This document shows, piece by piece, positions 26,001-61,164 of a stretch of DNA of 64,000 nucleotides. Both the position numbers and the translations under genes were made by a program. Within the stretch, counting starts at the first letter, position 1, and the number at the start of each line of letters is the position of its first letter. The notes under the pieces are model-generated. The model was given only the letters and a program-made list of their open reading frames with translations. It was not told the DNA's origin and ran no database searches. This stretch comes from Owenia fusiformis (taxonomy: Eukaryota; Annelida; Polychaeta; Sabellida; Oweniidae), in the NCBI GenBank assembly GCA_903813345.2, contig CAIIXF020000004.1:4855525-4919524 (forward strand). The letters are read 5' to 3'.

Positions 26001-27392
26001 AATTTTATTTTTAAAACTCATCTACAAGTTCTCAGGATTCCAAATCTAACCTTACTTTTGACCTTTGACCTTTGGTTGACCTTCAGTGACCTCCGAAAGG
26101 TCAAAAAAGTTGATTTTTCAAATCGATTTTCTGGATTCAAATTTAGGTATATTTATTCACAAAAGACCTTCTGAGGTCTAAAAAAGTAAAATTTGCAAGG
26201 TCAAAGGTCAAGGTCATCAAACGAAATCACAAACTGTGTTTTCTAAGCTTCTCAAAATTGGAGACTACAAATCAATATTTTTAAATGGAAGTCAGAATAT
26301 ATATTCCTCTACTAAAGGTTCTACACATATTAGCAATTGATTATCTATTAAAATTTGGCTCCAGTTTTGAGATATTATAGCTCAAAAACTGAAAAAAGGT
26401 CAAATTTCGGAATTTTTCAAGGTCAAATTTCAACTTGCATTAATTCGACCAAACCCTTTTTAAAAATCATCTACAAGTTGTCTGGAGCTCATATATGACC
26501 TTGTATTAGAGATTTGACCTTTGGCTGGCCTTTGAATGTTCAGAAACGAATATAGGGCCTCGTAAGATTGCTTGCAATCTTAGATCGTTAGATCTCTAGT
26601 TATATAAAAGACCAATAATTCTGAGATATCAAAGAAAATGCAAATTATGTAAAATCAACACTGGTACGGAAACTCATTTTATTTTTGAATGCCAAAAATT
26701 GGAAAAAATGAGATATGAATACTTTGATACGTTAAACTCAATTTCCCCAAATCTAACTGTATTGGCTCCCGAAGAAAAGGCTTATTATATGTTTAATGCT
26801 GAGGGTAACATGTGTATCACCTTTGCAAAATACCTTTATGAAATAATTGAAAAGAGATCAACTATATTATCAATATAAATATATACATGTAGGCTAATAG
26901 TAGTGGTTGGTATATATCTAATGATCAGTCAATCGCATTATATTGTCATTTATGCCATGTAAAATTTGCATTGTATGTTATTGTAATTTTATGTATAGTT
27001 TTAGTTTTTATGTATCATTATTTGCTGTACACTTACCCGAAAGGGATTTTTAGTACACTTAAGCATTGAATAGATATAAAGCAAATGAAAAAACACAGGA
27101 CAAGATCGTTTCCATACACTCGCTTTAAAAACGATATCTGTTACTGAGGATTTTTTATTAAAAAATGTTTATTTATTTCAGAGCTATCTCATTTGGAGCT
27201 GGCCGACGTGGTTGTGTCGGGGAACAATTTGCAAGAACCAGACTATTCCTGTTCTGTGCTACATTGATGCAGAAATTCACGATCAGTCCACCAGATGGCT
27301 CTGAAAGTCCGTCACCTGATCCACGTGACTTTCCTCTCGGAGCTATACTCCATCCTGTGCCATTCAGAATAAAAGCAATAGCGAGACAATAG
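13814..27392 (+). CDS. Cytochrome P450, clan-2 like (CYP1/CYP2/CYP17 type), 5' incomplete
   Basis: Five exons (13814-14076, 14543-14755, 16194-16583, 16799-16920, 27182-27392) join in frame to about 400 residues ending at a stop. P450s are haem-thiolate monooxygenases, here presumably on the ER membrane with P450 reductase as electron donor. Visible landmarks in order: a GR at the first exon start (the FxGR region), IFPWLRFFGN, an I-helix with SAGLTTT, K-helix EVLR (ExxR), FNPERW, and haem loop FGAGRRGCVGE with the Cys ligand. With about 110 missing N-terminal residues the total would be near the usual 500. The I-helix lacks the usual acidic residue. The last intron is 10.3 kb and full of repeats. 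Either the first exon lies outside the recognised sequence or the gene is truncated. Family assignment below clan level is not possible by eye. Confidence 0.85.
14543..14755 (+). CDS. P450 visible exon 2
   Basis: Acceptor tttag and donor gtatat; phase 0 at both ends, 71 codons. Contains LDIFPWLRFFGN, the F-G region block common in CYP1, CYP2 and CYP17 families. Confidence 0.88.
14968..15062. repeat. Near-perfect hairpin, about 42-bp arms
   Basis: aataacgtcatttctgcggg... is followed, after a loop of about 8 bases (gagggcaa), by its reverse complement ...cccgcagaaatgacgttatt. It lies in P450 intron 2. It is probably a foldback MITE or remnant; transcription would give a strong RNA stem. Confidence 0.8.
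15577..15970 (+). mobile_element. LINE 3' fragment
   Basis: An open frame to the stop at 15829-15831 starts KDTIQHRLFVCPFF, the usual position of the C-terminal zinc-finger-like region after the reverse transcriptase in Jockey/CR1-type LINE ORF2 (compare DTIHLLLDCP in the antisense LINE of the next intron). After a short 3' untranslated stretch it ends in an A-rich tail of aataaataaat type at about 15935-15960. It is a 5'-truncated insertion in P450 intron 2. Confidence 0.65.
16194..16583 (+). CDS. P450 visible exon 3 (I-helix to K-helix)
   Basis: Acceptor gttgcag, donor gtacta; phase 0-0, 130 codons. Contains the I-helix (GDLISAGLTTTKGT), LMNHPDIQIKLQEEVD, and the K-helix EVLR. At the position normally Asp or Glu before Thr-Thr (AGxDTT), this protein has Thr. 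The ExxR pair is intact. Ends in YHIPKGIQ, the usual end of the K-helix to beta-2 region. Confidence 0.92.
16799..16920 (+). CDS. P450 visible exon 4 (PERW region)
   Basis: Acceptor tttaag, donor gtcagt; starts phase 0, ends phase 2. Encodes VWTNIFAMHHDP and FNPERW, the standard PERF/PERW motif. The last codon (AA|A, Lys) is completed by the exon 10.3 kb downstream. Confidence 0.9.
16990..17370 (+). repeat. Intronic repeat, forward copy
   Basis: Sequence from agcacgaaaggtatggcaag through ccaattttccctaattc is repeated in reverse complement at 23850-24230 in the same P450 intron. The two copies are about 6.5 kb apart and could pair in the pre-mRNA. Element type not identified. Confidence 0.6.
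17833..18450 (-). pseudogene. LINE ORF2 C-terminal part after the frameshift
   Basis: Continues the LINE protein: IYEKLSNPG, PISIWKNL, then PSCPCGHRNQDTIHLLLDCP, the C-terminal Cys/His cluster region. Ends at a stop at 17833. It belongs to the same element as the RT at 18426-19601. Confidence 0.85.
18426..19601 (-). pseudogene. LINE ORF2 reverse transcriptase (frameshifted)
   Basis: Contains the RT landmarks in order: NYRPVALLN, QSGFLPGHST, FLDVESAFDKV, GVPQGSQIGPILF, and the catalytic YADD box. It ends prematurely in NLTPLM where the frame is lost; the same protein continues in the frame of 17833-18519. No endonuclease upstream. Not functional as it stands. Confidence 0.9.
19621..21180. other. 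P450 intron 4, unassigned part
   Basis: At 19653 the sequence tacagggtgaggcaaaaatg looks like the end of a Tc1/mariner-type element, but no partner end was found. Otherwise no gene or clear repeat was identified. Confidence 0.4.
21190..21440 (+). repeat. tgacctt-type dispersed repeat, copy 1
   Basis: Contains ttcaacttgcttcgaattgacc and tgaccttcaatgaccttc, also found in the 24895-26550 array and, in reverse complement, at 44440-44700. About one and a half units. Confidence 0.6.
21555..22205. mobile_element. Dispersed element with inverted ends, copy 1
   Basis: The left part (catgtacgtgggt, tttgaagggttcac) recurs inverted near 22105-22165 (gaactcttcaaagaatg, cacgtgggtac), giving loose terminal inversion. 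The 21570-21810 part recurs in reverse complement at 52595-52860 in the ABCC intron 1, sharing ccagaattgttaatt and gcgccattcaaagg. Non-coding; superfamily unknown. Confidence 0.5.
22206..23849. other. P450 intron 4, unassigned part
   Basis: AT-rich. The short open frames at 22550-22962 and 23006-23252 overlap in different frames and show no domain. Nothing supportable. Confidence 0.4.
23850..24230 (-). repeat. Intronic repeat, inverted copy
   Basis: Reverse complement of 16990-17370. Matches include ccatttgtttttgtggtt, gccctttgaaaatggcttgcc and the stretch around cttaagagataat. Confidence 0.6.
24425..24579 (+). pseudogene. LINE C-terminal fragment, part 1 (upstream of an insertion)
   Basis: The frame reads RWGKEPYLDLIKNAEHRKS then TRLRISAHKTEIERGRY, which matches the conserved C-terminal region of many mollusc-type LINE proteins (LTKLRISAHxLxIExGRY). 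It stops making sense directly after GRY and resumes at 26606, so about 2 kb was inserted here. Confidence 0.7.
24580..26605 (+). mobile_element. 2-kb repeat-rich insertion with Helitron-like 3' end
   Basis: It interrupts a LINE ORF exactly between the GRY and KRP codons, with atata on both sides (24576-24580 and 26602-26606). It contains a palindrome, aggaggcccttcaaggggcctcct, at 24729-24752, then four diverged units of 400-470 bp (24895-26550). Near its right end is the hairpin aagattgcttgcaatctt, then ctag about 14 bases later at 26596-26599. A hairpin followed by CTRR is the usual Helitron 3' end, but the short direct repeat flanking the insertion is not typical of Helitrons. Class unresolved. 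Confidence 0.5.
24895..26550 (+). repeat. Tandem array of 400-470-bp units (tgacctt-rich)
   Basis: The landmark caacttgcttcaaattgacc or a close variant occurs at about 25113, 25581, 25981 and 26435. Aaggtcaaaggtcaaggtcatcaaa, ctggattcaaat and ttttgagatatt recur at matching offsets. The array is internal to the 2-kb insertion. Related single or double units occur at 21190-21440 and 44440-44700. Confidence 0.8.
26606..26878 (+). pseudogene. LINE C-terminal fragment, part 2 (downstream of the insertion)
   Basis: Continues the frame lost at 24579: KRPIILRYQRKCKLCK, THFIFECQKLEKMRYEYF, and ends LYEIIEKRST before a stop at 26876-26878. The Cys-x2-Cys and His/Cys spacing (CKLC, THFIFEC) match the C-terminal finger of LINE ORF2. 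Followed by AT-rich 3' sequence. Confidence 0.7.
27182..27392 (+). CDS. P450 last exon (haem-binding loop)
   Basis: Acceptor tttatttcag. One base completes the Lys codon from exon 4, then AISFGAGRRGCVGEQFART gives the FxxGxRxCxG signature with the haem-ligand Cys. Ends LHPVPFRIKAIARQ and stop at 27390-27392. The C-terminal length is normal. Confidence 0.93.
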
Positions 27393-27797
27393 ATTGAACT
27401 GCAACAAGAAATCTAATCTATATGGAGTACACTGGTTCAAATGAGAGATTAGAGAGATTTTGCAACGCACTCATAGCGTGTTCATAAATCCCATATGTTT
27501 ATAACTAATTAAACTTGTGTAGTACGTCATAATTTGCTGCGCAGCTCTTTCCCTTCATAAGGAGCATCGCTTAAAAAACGTTGTATATAATTGAGTAAAT
27601 ACTTATCTCATTTTGACATAGTTATTGGTTGGGAATCATGGTGATACTTGGCATGAAGCCATATAACTATCCAATCCACCGAATAAACAAGGAATTTGGA
27701 GAAAACGTTTCATTTTTGGTGAAAAGAACATCAGAAGTTTTGCGAAATGCCAAATCTGAAAACTGAAATATGTTTTAATCGTTCAAACGACACAGAT

Positions 27798-27803
27798 AAT
27801 AAA
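27798..27803 (+). terminator. Candidate P450 polyadenylation signal
   Basis: AATAAA about 400 bases after the P450 stop codon. Another AATAAA lies inside the coding exon near 27369 and is unlikely to be used. Motif only. Confidence 0.35.
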
Positions 27804-28626
27804 TAGTCTGACTTTATACACCGGTATATTTATTTCCCTCTGTATTTTATCCAATTTAATTCAGTTTATATTATTTATGTAAATCGATGGTCTTTGTCAT
27901 GCTAAATTTTGATGGTAGAATAATTCAGCAAATATAGCAACTACCCCAATATCTGAAATGCATAAAATATAATAATATATTCTATGTAAAAATGTAAAAA
28001 TGTAAAAATCATTGATAATGAGAGTCATGATCTTAAACGTAGGGTTAAGGAAGCAATTCATATTAAAACAATGCAACCTAAAATGAACAGAGATAATGGG
28101 TATCAGTTGGACAATTTGTATCATAAAATATTGTAAATTAAGAATGGTATAGCAAAGTATGCAATAGTAATATTTGAGTTTAATTGTTACCATAACGATG
28201 ATATATTTATCTTAAGGTTATTATTAGGTCATTCGTTTTTTCGTATCTATGTTTTTTGTTGTTGTTATTTTTTAGGTTACTAGGTCATTTGTTACATAAT
28301 TAAATTTTCCATTGTCTGTTTATGACGTCACATAAATGTATACATGCTGTTATATTTTGAAAAAGACTAAGGGATATTAGTCGAAAGTCTCAATAAATTA
28401 AAAATATTCTCTGAAGTAAAGAATTTGACTTGTTTCTGATAATAATATATTGCTATATTTTTTGAACAAGTTCAAAAGAAAGATGGCAGTAGTATATTTA
28501 TAAAATACAACCCGTCAGCCCAGATCTCCAATCATTCTTTTCCTCAGTACTGTACCTATGATTTTCATCAAATGTATACAGTACACATTTTCGTTTGACT
28601 GGTTATTATTGCGACTTAATTGTGTC

Positions 28627-28637
28627 TTTATTTTATT
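28627..28637 (-). terminator. Candidate ABCC polyadenylation signal
   Basis: Two overlapping AATAAA motifs (TTTATT on the plus strand) about 60-70 bases past the ABCC stop. Motif only; the region is AT-rich so chance occurrence is likely. Confidence 0.3.
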
Positions 28638-28696
28638 ATATCAGTAGCTGTATAACTCAATTAGTATCTGTATCAGTATATTGTACTGTTTATTTG

Positions 28697-54418
<25,722 letters not shown>

Positions 54419-54614
54419 CGCATTGTATTACTGTATTATCTGTACTTTTAACCTTTATACCGTATGTATAGGCCTAAGCCGTACACATATCACATAAACA
54501 TCGAAAAACACCGACATCAAGGGGCGATCCATATATTCTGATAAAATGCTCTCATTTTTTCATGACGATAACATTATTTTCACATATATATATAGGACCT
54601 GAGGCCCCAGTATA

Positions 54615-54742
54615 GGACGTTTAAGCGTGCAATGTTTTCACAATCCAAACGCGAACGGAAATATTTAAACGATGGATTCGTATCGGCGATTGGTAATACG
54701 TATAGGCTGGCGTGTCGATGTTATATGCAAGCTTAAACTCCC
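54615..54742 (-). mobile_element. 128-bp MITE of the TA-GGGAG family (nested)
   Basis: On the minus strand it begins gggagtttaagcttgcatat and ends near gcttaaacgtcc, with TA at both edges. The interior matches the 61442-61571 element (cctatacgtat, cgtttaaatatttccgttc). Confidence 0.7.
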
Positions 54743-54870
54743 TAATGAGCAAAAACATCTGTGCATAATGTGTACAAGTATCATTTATTTTGAAAACAGT
54801 TCCTTTCACATAAGGTTATGGGTTTTGTCTGAAGCCCGGGAATATAGCTATAATACGTACTGAAATTATG

Positions 54871-55236
54871 TTTCTTGTGTTACATTCATCATTCGTTCAT
54901 CTTTATCAGCCTTGTGCATGTGTAAGTATGTACGTAGTGAAATAATATATATACACTACGCATTACGCATTACCGACTCCGTGCACAAATAGAAAAATAA
55001 AGTTTCTTGTGTTATATTCATCATTCGTTCATCTTTATCGACCTTGTGCATGTGTAAGTATGTACATAGTGAAATAATACATATACAATACGCATTACGC
55101 ATTACCAACTCAGTACACAAATGAACTGAAATAAGGTTTCTTGTGTTACATCGATCATTTGCTCATCTTTATCACCCTTATGCATGTGTACGTATGTGTC
55201 TGTATATTTACAAACTACACATTGCCAACTCAGAAA
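54871..55236 (+). repeat. Tandem repeat, about 133-bp unit, 3 copies
   Basis: Tttcttgtgttacattcatc starts units at 54871, 55003 and 55137; units share catctttatc-ccttgtgcatgtg and acgcattacgcattacc. The third is shorter. Confidence 0.9.
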
Positions 55237-55611
55237 ATCTGTGAGATTTTTAAAAATTCTGAAGTTGATTTTTATCAGAATATATGGATCGCCCCTAACG
55301 TGTACCCATCTAGCATCCCGTGATTTGTGCAGTGATATATAAACTGCCTTAAGGTGGCTGTAGCTACATGGACCTTGATATTACTTTACGTGAAAGTGTA
55401 TATTTTTGTATTAAAATCTTCCTTACATAATTTTGCGTCATAATCAGGCATAAAAAATGGGTGTCACCGACTTTGATTTTCATTTGAACCTAGAAAACCT
55501 TTTTGGTCCCACATGTTAGGATATAGGCGAGTAAGGGATTTAGAAGATGGGTGAATATCTCAAAAACTGAAAGATCCCGTTTTTTCTATTTTTTCCACTC
55601 ATTTTTGAATT

Positions 55612-55925
55612 ATCCAAGTGAGAGAAATGATTGAACGATTCTTGTGAGAGCCAGGAAGGCATGAATGAATCCACTTCAAAGGTAGGAATGATTGAATGAC
55701 TTACGAAAGAGGAAAAAATAATTGAATAATTCACGCAAGTAGAAGGAATGATTGAATAATCCATGTGAAGGTAGAAATGATTGAATAATTTACATGAGGT
55801 ATGGATGATTGAATAATCCTTGTGAGCCGGAAGGGAATTATTGAATAATTCTTGTAAGAGAAACGAATGATGAAGTACATCTTGTGAGTGGAAGGAATTA
55901 TTGAACTATTCTTGTGAGCGCTAAA
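55612..55925 (+). repeat. Degenerate minisatellite, about 40-bp unit, about 8 copies
   Basis: The core ggaatgattgaataattc, with cttgtgag, recurs with many substitutions. It lies within the TTAA-flanked element. Confidence 0.75.
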
Positions 55926-56269
55926 GCCCGTGCATTTAGAAGGGCGACAAATAACGCCAACAACATTCAAAGGGGGCCCATTTCCTTTTTGATATATATC
56001 TATTAGTAATTTATTAATAGATAATAAGGTACATATTCAGCAAGAAACTCCGATATTACCTACTATTTGTAATGAGCAATACTCTATAAATAGTAAGCTT
56101 ATTATTTTAATAGTACATTGCATACAAATAAGTCCACTTTCACTGTGCAAAATGTGCGGTATCTCTAGTTTTATTTCAAGAGATTTGGACAAATAGTTTG
56201 TATATATCTCTAGAATCCCCCAAAATATAGTTAGATATGATATCTCTGATACGGACAAATTTGCGTATC

Positions 56270-56650
56270 AAACCAGTTCTACTTAACTATTTGATGGTAT
56301 GCCACAGAATAGTTCCCATATTATACCCGTGGTAATCAGGAGATTTGCTAACTATATCATACATCTTCTATCTATACTCTTAAAACACTGACTATACTTT
56401 ACTATTCATACAATATCGGACATGACGAACAAGAGATACGCTGCCTATTCTGTGCTAAAAACAGCAGATATCAGCTTATATCAGGAGATACTCTCATATC
56501 AGACTTCCCAAAACAGGAGATACGGTAACTATACGAAATGACGTCATCGAGTCTTATTATTTGCAACGCTAATTAGGTAACATCGCTTATCTGGCTTATT
56601 ATCAATTACTCCGGTAGTTAAGTCATTAAATAAACAAATAGGGAGAATCT
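56270..56650 (+). repeat. Internal inverted arm, left
   Basis: Contains aacaggagatacggtaactatacgaaatgacgtcatcg and cttatctggcttatta, both found inverted in 58985-59430. The word aggagata(c/t) recurs many times. Confidence 0.7.
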
Positions 56651-56769
56651 GAACCATATTCTAAATCTCTTGTTTATCAATAAAGTTTAATGTTAATAAA
56701 ATAAAGAACTGTAATTTTAGCACTTAGGTTTTAAGTAATGTACAGCATTCTTCGGTACATACTGTACCG

Positions 56770-58970
56770 TTAATAATAATTTATCATTCAATAATTAATC
56801 CGTATGTTAGGGTGAATAGATTAATCTCTACAGCTGATGGCTCTTTTTTCCACAAAAATTATTAGCAAAATAAGTTTTTCATATATATTTGATTGTATAA
56901 TGTACCTCATGTTATGATTAACATTGTGTTAAATTTTTGATCCAATCAATTAAATCATTGTAAAGTTAATTTTTGAATTTTTGAATAATTGGTTTTCCTC
57001 ACATTTTTATTCCATTGTTTCTCTGTCACATTAAGTTTATAGCAAGCAACATTTAAATCCCCCTCTAACACAGGTACAAACAACCATTCACTTTGCCAAC
57101 CAAAACAACAGTCATGACACAGAACTGCTCAATATTCAATAAACACATTATGCATTTTATACAGACCCGTACCTAAGGACCCCCCTCCCCGTGGCCAACA
57201 ATTCTTTCAAAACCATGTAGTTTTTCACCATTCACATACATGTATTGACATTCCAGAGCAATATAATAAGTCAAACTTTAATCCCTAATTATTCAATTTC
57301 TATGATTTGAGTTTTGTTCACACTGATAGATAATCTGTTTGTTAGTGTTAATGGATTAATTTCTACAGCCGATGGTTCTAATTTCAACCGAAAAATAATT
57401 TGCAAATTAAGTTTTTCATAATTATTTGATTGTATAATGTCCCTTATGTTATGATTTACATTGTGTTAAAATTTGGATTTAATTGATTGACTCAAAGGAA
57501 AGTTAATTTTAAACAATGGGGTTCCTCACATTTTTACTTCATTGGGTTTCCTCACAATTTAACTCAATTGTTTCTCTGTCAAAATCCTACATAGTTTTAC
57601 CAATCTGAGCATTGTTAGGTGATTTTGGGCCAAAATTATCAATTGTGACCCGTTGGTATGTTTTGAAAATTGATCCCCTGGGCTAAAACTTATTACGAGC
57701 CTGTAATATATCGGATGTATTGCTCCGATTTCTTCTGACAAATCTCTGATAATAAATTAGGAAACATGCATAAAGTTTGCATGATACAAGTGGTGTTAAG
57801 CCATGCTAAAACAAAATTAAAACTTGAATTCTCTCACATTTCACAATTTATTTTTTCTGTTATCAATGTCATATCTGAGATATAAACCAGGGATATAAAC
57901 AACAGATTAGTCTATGATGTAATACATTTGTTTCTACTACAATTAGACCATTTCTTTTTATTACAGCTAGTTTTATTAACCTTTCTTTGTTTTCCATTTC
58001 CAAATATATATATTCAAAAGGTGCGAGATTCGGTATGTTTAGTTGTTTGATAATGAAAATAAAGAAGCGGGTACATTGTACATTAATTCCTTATGTTTCA
58101 TCTGACAAAGCGATGATTACACTTTGAGCAAATTAGAGCATGGTACATGTAGAACAAACTGATGTAAATAACATATTGACATACAGTATGTCAGAGCAAT
58201 ATGATAAGTAAAACTTAATCCCCAATTATTCAATTTCTTTAATATGAGTTTCGTCAACACTGATAGCTAATCCATTTGTTAGTGGTAATGGATTAATTTC
58301 CTACAGCCAAAAAGTTCTAAGTTCAACAAAAATAATTTGAAAACTAAGTTTTTCATAATTATTTGATTACATAATGTCCCTAATGTTATGATTAACATTG
58401 TGTTAAAATTTGGATTTAATTGATTGACTCAACGGAAAGCTAATTTTTAATCAATGGGTAATTCCTGACATTTTTACTACTTTGTTTCTCTGCCACATTA
58501 AGTTTACAACTTAAACATTTAAGGCCCCCTCTTACACAGGCACAAACAACCATCTGTATTCACTTTGCAAACCACAAAAATAGTCTTGACACAGAACTGC
58601 TCAAATTTTAGCTAAATACATTACGCATTTTAAACAGGCCTGTACCTACAGCAACAAGTAGCGATTCCCTCCCCTTGGCCAACAATTCTTTCAAAATCAT
58701 GTAGATTTTCACCATTCACATACATGTATTGATGCCAGAGCAATATAAGTAATACTTTAATCCCTAAGTTATTTTCAATTTCTATGAAATGAGTTTTGTT
58801 CACTGATAATTAATCCGTTTGTTAGAGTTAATGGATTAATATCTAGAGCCGATTGTTCTAATTTCCACAAAAATAATAATTTGCAAATTAAGTTTTTCAT
58901 ATTTATTTAATTGTATATTGTCCCTCATTCTATGATTAACATTGTGTTAAAATTTGGATTGGATTGAAAT
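56770..58970 (+). repeat. Tandem-like array of about 540-bp units, four copies
   Basis: The landmark gttagtgttaatggattaat or a variant occurs at about 56806, 57341, 58278 and 58821. Each is followed by ttctacagccgatggttcta, aagtttttcata and tgattaacattgtgttaaaa. The third spacing (937) has extra sequence. Fragments at 57165-57235 and 58635-58735 (ggccaacaattctttcaaaa) resemble the 60009-60216 element. Confidence 0.8.
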
Positions 58971-58984
58971 AATGTGTATAAAGT

Positions 58985-59430
58985 GAATCTATCAGTTTTA
59001 TTTTGTTTGTTTAACTACTTAGCGCTGACAGTGCATTGTCAATCATTAATAAGCCAGATAAGTTAAAGAAATAAGAAACGATGACGTCATTTCGTATAGT
59101 TAGCGTATCTCCTGTTTTTAGAGCTCTGATTTAATAGTATATCCTGAAATAGGTCAGAAGAAGCTGTTTTCCATAGAATCGGCGGGTATGTCTGGTTCTA
59201 TAGGTCCAATAGAGTGGTAGACAAACTATTTGTTAGCCTAGAAATATAACGCAGCCTATATTAGCTCATATTTCGTAGAGTTGAAAATAGTACTAACTAT
59301 ACTTGGTTGTCCGCCAAATCTCTTGGTATAGGTTGTGTCTCTACAACACAGGAGATACGGGAGATATTTCACACTATGACAGTTGATATTAGAGCATAGT
59401 TAACAGGAGATTCTATTACTATATAGCCTT
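58985..59430 (-). repeat. Internal inverted arm, right
   Basis: Contains aataagccagataag and cgatgacgtcatttcgtatag, the complements of the left arm at 56270-56650. Confidence 0.7.
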
Positions 59431-60008
59431 TTTGGCACAGTGTTTATTGCATTAAATTAATAAGATGAGAATCAAAAAGAGACATGAGATTTCAACCACA
59501 GACCATGCATTTTGGCCATGTGAGAGAGTGATTCACCTGTACTATAGACTTGAAGCTAGAATATATAAATGTGAAAGGTAGCTACAGCCACCTTAACTGA
59601 CAAAACGAAACGTAGATGTGTCGATATCGAAACGATACATTGATGGTTACCATAGGGGCTGTACCAAATTATGCGTAAGTTTAACGCGCGGGGTAAGGTA
59701 CAACTGTGTACAACATTTAAATGTGTTGTCCATCTGTATGAGTTTCAAGTCAATATGGCATGTATGTATATCCATCAAAATTAAGCCACTAATTTCCTTG
59801 TATTGTTCCGTACCGCTACCACCATTCACCGAGCGTTGTACCGTACAATTACAAACATAATACACTGCCGATATTCTCTATTTCTGAATACGCTCAGAAA
59901 AAGCCAGAGACTTACTACCTGCTGCAGAATGTAAAGTAATCCTTCTTAGCTGACCATCACTAAAGCGCTAGTTTAACTAAACCTTCTTATCATTGCTGGT
60001 ACCGTTCA

Positions 60009-60216
60009 CAGGCCCGTAGCCAGGAGGGTCGCAGGGTTCTGGCAAACCCCCTCCCCCTGGCCAAAAGTTATTTCAAAATCATGCAGTTTTTCACCATTTT
60101 GAGCACTTCTCGAGTGATTTTAGGCATATTTGGGCCAAACTTGTCAAATGTGAACCCCCCTGGAAATTTTTGAAAACTGAATCCCCCTTGGCAAATCCTG
60201 GCTGGCTACGGGCCTG
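60009..60216. mobile_element. 208-bp MITE with 6-bp target duplication
   Basis: Ends caggcccgtagccagg and its complement ctggctacgggcctg. CGTTCA is present exactly at both borders (60003-60008, 60217-60222). C-rich interior. Internal sequence (ggccaaaagttatttcaaaa, gagtgattttagg) is shared with fragments at 57165, 57620 and 58640. Confidence 0.85.
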
Positions 60217-60809
60217 CGTTCAGGTTGCCAGAAAAATAAGACCAGCTTGAGTATGCCATATGAGAGAAATCCTAGCAGTGACGTAACTCACAAGCTGATA
60301 AGACAGGCTTGAGCATTAAGTGCACTAACTAAAAGTTCATTTAGAAGTCAGCACAAAACTTAAGTGAACAAAAACACTTCCTCCATCAACCTCACTTCGT
60401 ATTATGATTAAATACTAATATGTGTACAGGACGGATATTGTTTGAGACAAGGCAAATTGCAATGTAATATTTGTTATGAAAGGCATCCTTTCTCTTACAT
60501 ATTTGGAGAGTTTTTCCTTTAGACACAAATATTGGCAACAATTTATACTATTACCCATATAACTGTTCAATACTAGGTTTAGTATATGTCAGAGATCTAG
60601 CAATGCTTAACTCCCTACTGGTTTCTTTATTTAACATATGTATTGAAGGACATGTGGAATCAAACTCACCATGGGCTGGGCAGTCATTTGTTCCGCGCGT
60701 GATAACCGTAAACCGTAAAGCCTCCGTGATAACCGTAAATGCATCGTTTTGATATCGAAACATCTACGTTTAGTTTTGTTAGTTTTTTCACGCCTAATCA
60801 TCGACAATA

Positions 60810-61164
60810 GGGAGGTTAAGATTAGCGTAAAAATATACGTGTACCTATCCCTATCCGTATGTTTGTTACGGATACGTATAGGTAATGCGTATTGCAAAAT
60901 GAGTTTAAGATTAACGTAAAAGGCTACGAAACCGTATTATGCTACAATTTATGATAAAATTAACATCCTAATTATAGAATGAAAACCATGCGATGGCTTA
61001 TATGGCATATACTAGATATAGTACATGTCACTTCCAAGAACTGTTATATACTTCAGAATGAGTGTTGTGTAGCTACTGTAACTTAGGTAAAATGCCGCTT
61101 AGTGTAATAACAAACTACGAATAGGTATAGGTAAATGGGTTATTTACGCTAATCTTAAACTCCC
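60810..61164. mobile_element. 355-bp MITE of the TA-GGGAG family
   Basis: gggaggttaagattagcgta at the left is inverted at the right (tacgctaatcttaaactccc); TA directly outside both ends. The interior has several tacgtatagg-like words. Confidence 0.75.

Larger units (their letters stand above)
27393..28696. other. Convergent intergenic region between the P450 and ABCC genes
   Basis: Both genes end into this 1.3-kb stretch. It holds presumed 3' UTRs and AT-rich sequence; no further gene was seen. Confidence 0.6.
54520..55296. mobile_element. 777-bp TIR element about 100 bp upstream of the ABCC start
   Basis: aggggcgatccatatattct at the left recurs inverted at the right end (agaatatatggatcgcccct); TIR about 27 bp. 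Inside are a nested MITE (54615-54742) and three tandem units of about 133 bp. No coding sequence. Target duplication not evident. Confidence 0.8.
55353..59598. mobile_element. 4.2-kb composite element with TTAA flanks
   Basis: The ends read TTAA-ggtggctgtagctac at the left (TTAA at 55353) and gtagctacagccacc-TTAA at the right. TTAA duplications with a GG-starting TIR suggest the Kolobok or piggyBac-like groups. Inside, from outside in: a 40-bp minisatellite (55612-55925), inverted arms (about 56270-56650 and 58985-59430), and four copies of a unit of about 540 bp. No transposase frame. Confidence 0.6.
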
